64,000 bases of DNA, taken from NCBI GenBank assembly GCA_942493045.1, contig OW818665.1, positions 1,302,001 through 1,366,000 of the forward strand, written 5' to 3'. Positions 57,336 to 64,000 of this stretch are shown here, in pieces. The notes under the pieces are model-generated. The model was not told the DNA's origin, searched no databases, and saw only the letters and a list, made by a program, of their open reading frames with translations. This DNA is from Teretinema sp942493045. GTDB lineage: Bacteria > Spirochaetota > Spirochaetia > Treponematales > Treponemataceae. The position numbers and the translations under genes were made by a program. Each line of letters opens with the position of its first letter. The first letter of the stretch is position 1.

Positions 57336-60032
57336 TTAGCGCAGGTCCTTTACATAGGAACCGAGCTTGGCGATGCGCCGTTCGATCTCCGCGAGTTTTT
57401 CACGTTCCTCGGCCACTACTTCGGCCGGGGCATGAGCGGTAAAGTTGGCGTTAGCCAGTTTGGCTTCCAGTTTGGAAAAAGCCAGTTTCTCTTTTTCGAT
57501 CTCACGAGTAAAGCGCTCGGCCAGCTGGGCCGGGTCCAGACCCTCCCCCGGGATAACAAAGGCTTCAAACCCGGTACCGACTGCGCCGATCGCGCCCTTG
57601 GGACGGTCCGCGGCCCGAACCAGGTACTCTATGGAAGAAAGCCCGGCCAGCAGCTGCATGATGTCACCCTTTTCACGGGCGGCTTCGGCGTCGGAACCGG
57701 CTTCCAGGTACAGGGCAATACGGATCTTCTGCGCCGGGTCTATTCCGCACTCGGTGCGCAGCGCCCGGACAGAGCGGACCAGCTCTTGCAGTACCGTAAA
57801 ACGGGCTTCGGCCCGGCTGTCCTGCCGTTCGCTCAAGGAAGAGGGATAGGCGGCGTTCATCAGAATAGCCGGCCGCGCGGAAGCTCCCTCGGCGCAGGCT
57901 GAGGGCAATTTGCCGTATATTTCTTCAGTCACAAAGGGCAGGTAGGGATGGAGCAAGCGCAGCGACTCTTCCAGAACAGCCAGCAGTACTGAGACAGCCC
58001 GGTTCTTCTCGGCGTCGTCGCCGTTGCGGAAGGAAAGCTTGGTGGCTTCTACATACCAGTCGCAAAAATCGTTCCAGAAAAATTCGTAGAGGGCCTGAGC
58101 CCCGTCATTGTAGCGGTAGGACTCCAGGGCAGAGCGCACCTTGGCGGCGGCGGCGTCCAGGCGGTGATAAATCCAGCGGTCCAGCTCGCTTAAAGAGCTG
58201 CGCGGAACGGCGACAATCTCGCGGTCTTCCAGATTGCCCAGGATATAGCGCGAGGCGTTCCAGATCTTATTGGCAAAGCGCGAACCGAGCTTGAAGGACT
58301 CTTTGTCTACCATTATATCCTGGCCGGCGGCGCACATAAAGGCCAGGGTAAACTTGAGGGCGTCGGCTCCGAACTCACTGACAATCTCTAACGGATCGAG
58401 GCCGTTGCCGAGACTCTTGCTCATCTTACGGCCCTGCTTGTCGCGCACCAGACCGTGAATATAGATATCGCGGAACGGCACCTGACCGGTAAACTCCAGG
58501 CCGGCCATAATCATGCGCGCCACCCAGAAGAAAATAATATCGTAGGCGGTTACCAGGGCGGTAGTCGGATAGTATTTGGCTAGATCATCCGTTTTTTGCG
58601 GCCAGCCCAGGGTGGAAAACGGCCAAAGCCAGCTGGAAAACCAGGTATCCAGCACATCCGGATCCTGGCGCAGTTTAGTAGCCTTGCATTTGGGGCAGGA
58701 GGTCGGGTCTTCGCGCGCGACAATCATCTCGCCGCAGGATTCGCAGTACCAGACCGGAATACGGTGACCCCACCACAGCTGGCGCGAAATGCACCAGTCA
58801 CGGATGCCTTCCATCCAGCGCGAATAGGTATTTTCCCACTTCTGGGGGTAAAAACGGATCTCACCCTTTTTCCAGGCGTCCAGGGCCTTGTCAGCCATCG
58901 GGCGCATTTTGACAAACCACTGGTCGGACAGGTACGGTTCCACAATTGTATTGCAGCGGTAGCATTTTCCGACCGCGTGGGTAATTTTTTTTTCGTCCTT
59001 AAACAGGCCCAGCTCGGTCAGATCGGCAACCACCTGCTTGCGGGCTACCGGGCACTTCAAGCCGCGGTAGGCTTCGGGAACTTCGTCATTCAACGTACCG
59101 TCGGGATTAAGGATGTTCAGGATAGGCAGGTTGTGCCGCTTGGCCACTTCCCAGTCATTAGGGTCATGCGCCGGTGTAATCTTGACCATCCCGGTGCCGA
59201 AGGCGGCGTCGACATAGCTGTCGGCCACGATCGGGATTTTCCGGCCGGTAAGGGGCAGATAGACCATCTTGCCGATCAGGGCTTGATAGCGCTCGTCGTC
59301 GGGATGCACGGCCACGGCAGTATCACCGAGCAGGGTTTCCGGCCGGGTGGTGGCTATCTCGATGCGGGTGCTGCCGTCAGGGAGCTTCGCGCCGTCGGCC
59401 AGTTCGTACCAGATATGGTACATGGCGCCGTTGGTATCCTCGTGCTCAACCTCGTCGTCGGCCAGGGCCGTACCGCAGGAGGTACACCAGTTCACCAGAT
59501 AATTGCCGCGATACACCAGACCGCGCTCATAGAGGGTTACAAAAACCTCACGGACGGCTTTGGATAGGCCGTCATCCAGAGTGAAACGCTCGCGGGACCA
59601 GTCCACGCTGGCGCCGATCTTTTTGAGCTGATTGGTGATAATGGCATGGTGTTCGTTCTTTACCTGCCAGGTTTTTTTGATAAAAGCTTCGCGACCCAAA
59701 TCATGGCGGCTCTTGCCCTCTTCTTTTTTCAGGCGCTTTTCCACCACATTCTGGGTGGCGATACCGGCATGGTCGGTGCCGGGAACCCACAGGGTCGGCT
59801 CGCCGCGCATGCGGTGATAGCGTACCACAATGTCCTGCAATGAATTATTGAGTCCGTGTCCCATATGCAGAACACCGGTAACGTTCGGAGGCGGAATGAC
59901 TACAACAAAGGGCGTTTCGCCGGGTTTTCCGGCCTGTTCAGGCTTAAAACAGCCGTTTTTTTCCCAGGCCGCATAAATTCGATCTTCAAAATCCTTCGGG
60001 TTGTACGCTTTCTCGAGTTCAATTGCCTTCAT
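57336..60032 (-). CDS. valS: Valyl-tRNA synthetase
   Basis: The 898-aa class I enzyme has HMGHGLNNS (HIGH motif), GRKMSKSLGNG (KMSKS motif), the editing domain (TTRPETLLGDTAVAVHP), and a C-terminal coiled-coil (LAEIERRIAKLGSYVKDLR). It charges tRNA-Val. AAGGA lies in the leader. It is flanked by ispH (29 bases) and the alarmone hydrolase (4 bases). Confidence 0.97.
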   Translation of the reverse strand: MKAIELEKAYNPKDFEDRIYAAWEKNGCFKPEQAGKPGETPFVVVIPPPNVTGVLHMGHGLNNSLQDIVVRYHRMRGEPTLWVPGTDHAGIATQNVVEKRLKKEEGKSRHDLGREAFIKKTWQVKNEHHAIITNQLKKIGASVDWSRERFTLDDGLSKAVREVFVTLYERGLVYRGNYLVNWCTSCGTALADDEVEHEDTNGAMYHIWYELADGAKLPDGSTRIEIATTRPETLLGDTAVAVHPDDERYQALIGKMVYLPLTGRKIPIVADSYVDAAFGTGMVKITPAHDPNDWEVAKRHNLPILNILNPDGTLNDEVPEAYRGLKCPVARKQVVADLTELGLFKDEKKITHAVGKCYRCNTIVEPYLSDQWFVKMRPMADKALDAWKKGEIRFYPQKWENTYSRWMEGIRDWCISRQLWWGHRIPVWYCESCGEMIVAREDPTSCPKCKATKLRQDPDVLDTWFSSWLWPFSTLGWPQKTDDLAKYYPTTALVTAYDIIFFWVARMIMAGLEFTGQVPFRDIYIHGLVRDKQGRKMSKSLGNGLDPLEIVSEFGADALKFTLAFMCAAGQDIMVDKESFKLGSRFANKIWNASRYILGNLEDREIVAVPRSSLSELDRWIYHRLDAAAAKVRSALESYRYNDGAQALYEFFWNDFCDWYVEATKLSFRNGDDAEKNRAVSVLLAVLEESLRLLHPYLPFVTEEIYGKLPSACAEGASARPAILMNAAYPSSLSERQDSRAEARFTVLQELVRSVRALRTECGIDPAQKIRIALYLEAGSDAEAAREKGDIMQLLAGLSSIEYLVRAADRPKGAIGAVGTGFEAFVIPGEGLDPAQLAERFTREIEKEKLAFSKLEAKLANANFTAHAPAEVVAEEREKLAEIERRIAKLGSYVKDLR

Positions 60033-60061
60033 GTATGAGCATTCCTTCTTGTGGAGATATT

Positions 60062-60913
60062 TTATACGTTTTGCAGGGCTTGTTCAACCGCGTCGATTAC
60101 GTCGTCCGGGGTGGAGGCTCCGGCGGTAATACCGACACAGGAGAGGCTGAAAACCTCTTCGGGAATATCTTCCGGGAATTCGATATGCCAGGCCTTCCCG
60201 GCCACTTCCAGGGCGGTATTATAAAGCCGGCGGGTATTGGCGGAGTTTTTCCCGCCGATTACCAGAATACCCTGTACCTTACCAGCCAGCTCAGACAGGG
60301 CTTTTTGACGCTCCTGAGTTGCCGGGCAGATGGTACTGGACACTACCAGTTCTGGGATACGTTCCATTAAGGCGGAGGCGATATCGTCATACTCACTCTG
60401 TTTGATTGTGGTCTGACTAATCAGAACGGCTTTTCTCGGGTACACCGGCAGGGCTTCGGCGTCAGCGCGGTTTTCCACGACGATGCAGTCCGGCGCGTAG
60501 CCGGCAATGCCGGCAATTTCACCGTGATCGCGATCGCCGGCCAAAATCACCGTATAGCCCTTGTTATGGTAAGCTTCGGCCCGTTTCTGGCTGGAAAGCA
60601 CGCGCGGGCAGGTAGCGTCTACCACGCTGGCATGACGTTTTTCCAGTTCCCGCCGCTCATCCGGCGGAATACCATGGGCCCGGATTACGACCGGGGCGCC
60701 CTTAAAGTCTTCGGGAACCGCGGTAAAATTGACCCCGTCCAAAATGACCACGCCCAGCTCTTCTAGGCGCGACATGGCGGAAGGATTATGGATCAGCGGA
60801 CCCCAGGTGTATACCGGACGGACACTGTTTTCCAGCAGGGCCCGCTCGGCGGCCTCGACGGCCCGGCGCACGCCCATGCAATAGCCCATTATATCGGCAC
60901 GGATAATTGTCAT
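60062..60913 (-). CDS. ispH: 4-hydroxy-3-methylbut-2-enyl diphosphate reductase
   Basis: The 283-aa protein has the three cluster cysteines in MGYCMGVRRAV, DATCPRV and TICPATQERQ, and the HGIPP motif. It makes IPP and DMAPP in the last step of the MEP pathway. I use ATG 60913 (MTIIRADIMGYC); the longer frame would start inside the upstream terminator. No clear ribosome binding site is seen. Confidence 0.94.
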   Translation of the reverse strand: MTIIRADIMGYCMGVRRAVEAAERALLENSVRPVYTWGPLIHNPSAMSRLEELGVVILDGVNFTAVPEDFKGAPVVIRAHGIPPDERRELEKRHASVVDATCPRVLSSQKRAEAYHNKGYTVILAGDRDHGEIAGIAGYAPDCIVVENRADAEALPVYPRKAVLISQTTIKQSEYDDIASALMERIPELVVSSTICPATQERQKALSELAGKVQGILVIGGKNSANTRRLYNTALEVAGKAWHIEFPEDIPEEVFSLSCVGITAGASTPDDVIDAVEQALQNV

Positions 60914-60929
60914 GATGCTGGAAGTGTAC

Positions 60930-60964
60930 AAAAAAAAGCCCCGTCAGCGCAAGCTGACGGGGGC
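60930..60964 (-). terminator. Terminator of secD-secF
   Basis: An 11-bp GC-rich stem with GCAA loop is followed on the minus strand by eight T. It stands between secF and ispH and overlaps the ispH leader. Confidence 0.9.
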
Positions 60965-61030
60965 TTCATCATCAATAGCTTTGTGTAGCTAGATGGTACT
61001 TAACAAACTAATTCGGTGTTTCGATAACCT

Positions 61031-62266
61031 CTAGACTACTTCTCCGGAAAGCACCGGCTTGACCTTTTCTACAGTTATACCCTTATCTTTGCGGAAACGG
61101 CTGACAAAGCTGATAAAGGCGCTTGCGATGATTATGGTCGAATACACACCGCTGGTCATGCCTACCAGCAGGGCCAGGGCGAAGTTCTTCATATCCCCGG
61201 TGGTAAAGATAAAGAGGGCCAGTACCGCCAGCATGGTGGTTACCGTGGTGATAATCGAACGGCCGAGGGTTTCAGTCTGCGAAAGATTGAGCAGGTCGGT
61301 AATGTTCATGCCCGGATTCAGGCGCATGTTTTCGCGGATACGGTCAAACACAACGATGGTGTCATTTATCGAATAACCGATGATAGTCATGATGGCGGCG
61401 ATGGTAATCGAGTTGAATTCCATCTGTGTCCAGACCACAAAGGCGATCATGATCAGGGCGTCATGGGTGATCGCCAATACCGCGCCGAGCGCGAAATCCC
61501 AGCGGAAACGGATGGAGGCATAAACCATAATCAAACCGAGGGTCGCCAAAACCAGCCAGACAGCCTGTTTTGCCAGAGACTGAGAAAAGCGTGAACCGAC
61601 GAAGTCAGTGCTGATAACGGCTACACCCTCTTCGCCAAAGGCCTGGACCAGCGCGGCCTTGACTCCGGCGCGCAGTGTATTGTTGGCGTCAGGGTCGGTA
61701 CCGTCATCGCGCAGGCGAATCTGGAACATGCGGTCGGCGGGATCTCCAAGTACTTGAACTGAAGCGCCGGCATAGCTGCCGAGCACAGCGCGTACATCAT
61801 CGGTAGAGAGCGGCTGCGCTCCGGAAGGTACATAATGCAGTCGGTAAGGCATCTCGGAGAGCCGGTTCAGGCTGTCTGAAGAAGCGAACAGGGCGGACGA
61901 CGGAGTCTCAGCTGGAGCGGTCACCGCGACCGCGACTCCGGGGACAGTGGTCAGAGCCGCGACCATATCCGAAAGCGTCGGATATTCGGCAAAGCTGAAC
62001 AGCCAGGACTGATTGTCGGAACCGACACCGGTGGATACGACTTCCAAACCGACAGGGTCAACGTTAACAACAACCGACTGAGTACCGCGGTAGCTCAGGT
62101 TCATAGCTGTCGGCGCGATGCGCACTTTTTCGATAAAACCGGCCTGAAAATCGATACCAAGATTAATTCCCTTGGTAGCGAGTCCGACCAGTCCGGTAAT
62201 AATCAATAGACTGCTGATCACGACCATGGGCAGGAAGGCCGAGCTGAATTTAATTATCTTTTTCAT
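61031..62266 (-). CDS. secF: SecF protein-export membrane protein
   Basis: The 411-aa protein has an N-terminal helix, a large periplasmic domain and five C-terminal helices with GYSINDTIVVFDRIREN and the SecF signature TLGRSIITTVTTMLAVLALF. The periplasmic domain is longer than in E. coli SecF. It couples ion flow to export with SecD. The start overlaps the secD stop (TAATG). Confidence 0.96.
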   Translation of the reverse strand: MKKIIKFSSAFLPMVVISSLLIITGLVGLATKGINLGIDFQAGFIEKVRIAPTAMNLSYRGTQSVVVNVDPVGLEVVSTGVGSDNQSWLFSFAEYPTLSDMVAALTTVPGVAVAVTAPAETPSSALFASSDSLNRLSEMPYRLHYVPSGAQPLSTDDVRAVLGSYAGASVQVLGDPADRMFQIRLRDDGTDPDANNTLRAGVKAALVQAFGEEGVAVISTDFVGSRFSQSLAKQAVWLVLATLGLIMVYASIRFRWDFALGAVLAITHDALIMIAFVVWTQMEFNSITIAAIMTIIGYSINDTIVVFDRIRENMRLNPGMNITDLLNLSQTETLGRSIITTVTTMLAVLALFIFTTGDMKNFALALLVGMTSGVYSTIIIASAFISFVSRFRKDKGITVEKVKPVLSGEVV

Positions 62267-63999
62267 TACTTCACCCTCCAGCTGATGCTCACGTTCTTTC
62301 GTTTCATTACATCAGTGTTAAAGTCGAACAGCAACCGCGACACGAACAGGGCCGTAAAGACTGATGACACGACACCGATGGCCAGGCTGTAGGCAAAGCC
62401 CCGGATCGGACCGGTACCAAGCTGGGAAAGGAAAACCGCCGCGATAAAAGTGGTGATATTCGAGTCCATGATCGCCCAGAAAGCATGTTCAAAACCGGAG
62501 GCGATCGAGGCGGCGCGGCCTTTTTTGAAACGCAGATCTTCTTTAATGCGCTCAAAAATAACGACGTTGGCGTCAACGGCCATACCGATCGTCAAGATCA
62601 TACCGGCGACACTGGGCAGGGTCAGGGTCAGGTTCAGGGCCGAAAGCACGCTGAACAGGATAAACAGGTTCAAAATCTGGGCTACGCAGGCATTGACGCC
62701 GGCGCCGCGATAGTACAGCAACATGAACAGCAGTACCGCGGAAAGACCGGCCACCAGGGCAAACATACCCTGCTGAATAGCCTCCTGACCCATGCTAGCG
62801 CCGATAACCTGCTGGTTTTCAAGCTGCAACGGGACGCTCAACCAGGCGGTACGCAGCACGGCCTTGATATTCTCGGCTTCCTCCGCGGAAAAGCCGGAGA
62901 TGCTGACCTGTCCGTTCGGGATCGGCTCATTAATGGTGGCATAGGATTTGATCTTGTCGTCCGAAACAATAGCCATAGCCTTATCAACGTTGGCGGTAGT
63001 CAGATCGCCGAAAATCCGGGCGCCTTCAGCGTCCAGGTCAAAGGTAACCCGGGGCTTGCCGAGATCATCACGGCTGGTGGCCGCGCTCTGAATATGCTTG
63101 CCTTCCAGTCCTACTTCTTTTTTGAGTACCAGGAAACCCTTACGCTCATCAAGACCGTAAGCGTCTTTGGCATACAAGCCCAGCACCATGGTGTCGGCCG
63201 GTATGATCGAAGGATCGATCAGTTTGTACTGGGCGTCAAAGGTGCGGGTAGGATTAGCGCGGTAGTAGGCGTTAAAAGCGTCGGTAGCTTCGGAATCCAC
63301 CATGTGGAAGGCCAGCATGCCCTTACCCATGATGATGGAATTGATGCGTTCCGAATCGGCGGCGCCGGGGATTTCTATATAAATACGGTCTTCGCCCTGC
63401 TGGCGGATTACCGGCTCGGAAAGACCGAACTTGTCGATGCGGCTGTTCAGGGTTTCCATAGCCTGGGCCATGGCGCTGGAACGGAATTCGGCGATATCCG
63501 AAATCGCTTCCTTATTGGCCTCAGCGGCGGCGTCCAGGTCGGCCTTAATGATGATGCTCATACCGCCGGAAAGATCCAAACCAAGCTTGACGGCGCTAGC
63601 CTGTACCTGCTTGATGCTCAGAATACGGTCGCGGTAAGCGTTCTCGATAACAGAGAGCGTATCTCCCTCATTCGGGAAGGCTGAAAGCAACTCACGGGCG
63701 CTCCATACAGCGGGGACCGGTTTTTTCATCGCCCGGTTATTTTTCGCGGCTTCTTTAATCAGAAAGTCATATTTGTCGGTTACGGCGGAGCTATCGTTGG
63801 CGCGAGCCATCTGAATCAGGGCCCGCAGGTCCTCTTCAGCCATATTGCGGGCGTAATCCTTGATTTTCTCCCGAGAACCGAGAGCCAGGGCCTGATCTTC
63901 CTTCGGAATAATAAAATGCCAGTTAACTGACGGCCATAGGAAGGCAAAACAGACTCCCAAAACCGCCAGGATGAGTATCAACCTGCTTCTTTTGCTCAT
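62266..63999 (-). CDS. secD: SecD protein-export membrane protein
   Basis: The 577-aa protein has an N-terminal helix, the GLDLSGGMSIIIKAD motif, a periplasmic domain, and a C-terminal six-helix region with VAGMILTIGMAVDANVVIFERIKEDL. The ATG is at 63999, the last codon in the window; whether it is preceded by a YajC gene cannot be seen. It forms one operon with secF ending at the 60.9-kb terminator. Confidence 0.95.
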   Translation of the reverse strand: MSKRSRLILILAVLGVCFAFLWPSVNWHFIIPKEDQALALGSREKIKDYARNMAEEDLRALIQMARANDSSAVTDKYDFLIKEAAKNNRAMKKPVPAVWSARELLSAFPNEGDTLSVIENAYRDRILSIKQVQASAVKLGLDLSGGMSIIIKADLDAAAEANKEAISDIAEFRSSAMAQAMETLNSRIDKFGLSEPVIRQQGEDRIYIEIPGAADSERINSIIMGKGMLAFHMVDSEATDAFNAYYRANPTRTFDAQYKLIDPSIIPADTMVLGLYAKDAYGLDERKGFLVLKKEVGLEGKHIQSAATSRDDLGKPRVTFDLDAEGARIFGDLTTANVDKAMAIVSDDKIKSYATINEPIPNGQVSISGFSAEEAENIKAVLRTAWLSVPLQLENQQVIGASMGQEAIQQGMFALVAGLSAVLLFMLLYYRGAGVNACVAQILNLFILFSVLSALNLTLTLPSVAGMILTIGMAVDANVVIFERIKEDLRFKKGRAASIASGFEHAFWAIMDSNITTFIAAVFLSQLGTGPIRGFAYSLAIGVVSSVFTALFVSRLLFDFNTDVMKRKNVSISWRVK

Positions 64000-64000
64000 A

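Noticed and set aside
62485..63684. A 399-codon plus-strand frame opposite secD
   Set aside because: Antisense shadow of a strongly conserved gene.

Overview
The window looks like a chromosomal segment of a spirochaete, most likely a treponeme-type member of the Treponematales; I cannot name a species. The evidence is the gene families: a UPF0164 outer-membrane protein, a bacterial PUR-domain (BpuR-like) protein, a V-type ATPase instead of F1Fo, a remnant of the Rpn/T_den_put_tspse nuclease family, excisionase-HTH/EIIA and PTS EIIA-Ntr-like genes, many TPR and beta-propeller exported proteins, and long cyclic-di-GMP signalling proteins. Coding DNA is fairly G+C rich by eye (not computed), except for an AT-rich island near 43.85-44.5 kb. 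No rRNA, tRNA or CRISPR array was seen.

Layout. 0-7.4 kb (minus): a huge exported beta-propeller/HAMP/SpoIIE phosphatase that runs off the left edge, overlapped by a large TPR protein. 7.4-16 kb: UPF0164 barrel, GH57-like protein with DUF4912 partner, pseudouridine synthase, transglutaminase-like exported protein, HTH-EIIA fusion, cytidine deaminase, and a coupled pair of exported proteins (propeller plus degenerate M23). 16-20.4 kb: nifS-nifU, phosphohexomutase, PUR protein. 20.4-36.1 kb (minus): a long run from tpiA and secG through an EIIA gene and a nine-gene V-ATPase set (H-C-I-K-F-E-A-B-D), then UspA-like, flavodoxin-like, DnaJ-like, map, htrA, phosphoribosyltransferase and rnhB. 36.2-43.2 kb (plus): esterase-like lipoprotein, HD protein, a soluble [FeFe]-hydrogenase-like chemoreceptor, and a 1045-aa TPR-GGDEF protein. 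43.2-45 kb: a 681-bp gene-free block full of inverted repeats, an AT-rich lipoprotein gene and the nuclease remnant. 45-64 kb (mostly minus): pgk, thioredoxin-reductase-like, two tandem cNMP-GGDEF proteins, 7TMR-HD-GYP, a large lipoprotein, purC, a PadR/HAAS pair whose membrane gene carries an in-frame stop, gap, a (p)ppGpp-hydrolase-like HD protein, valS, ispH, secF and secD.

How the genes fit together. Central glycolysis (tpiA, pgk, gap, a hexose-phosphate mutase) sits in separate units, each with its own good sigma-70 type promoter; the gap promoter has a perfect palindrome filling its spacer. Signalling is dense: possible H2 or redox sensing through a chemoreceptor, and three GGDEF proteins plus one HD-GYP protein between 40 and 51 kb. 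A recurring theme is loss of catalytic residues: the GH57-like protein, the esterase-like lipoprotein, the M23-like protein, one GGDEF domain and the P-loop of the TPR-GGDEF protein all appear to be non-catalytic versions of known folds.

Most interesting candidates: (1) the ~270-bp multi-branched inverted-repeat element at 43300-43568, (2) the membrane-free hydrogenase-like chemoreceptor driven by a perfect consensus promoter, (3) the GH57 pseudoenzyme/DUF4912 pair, and (4) the mutually exclusive hairpins across the pgk stop codon.
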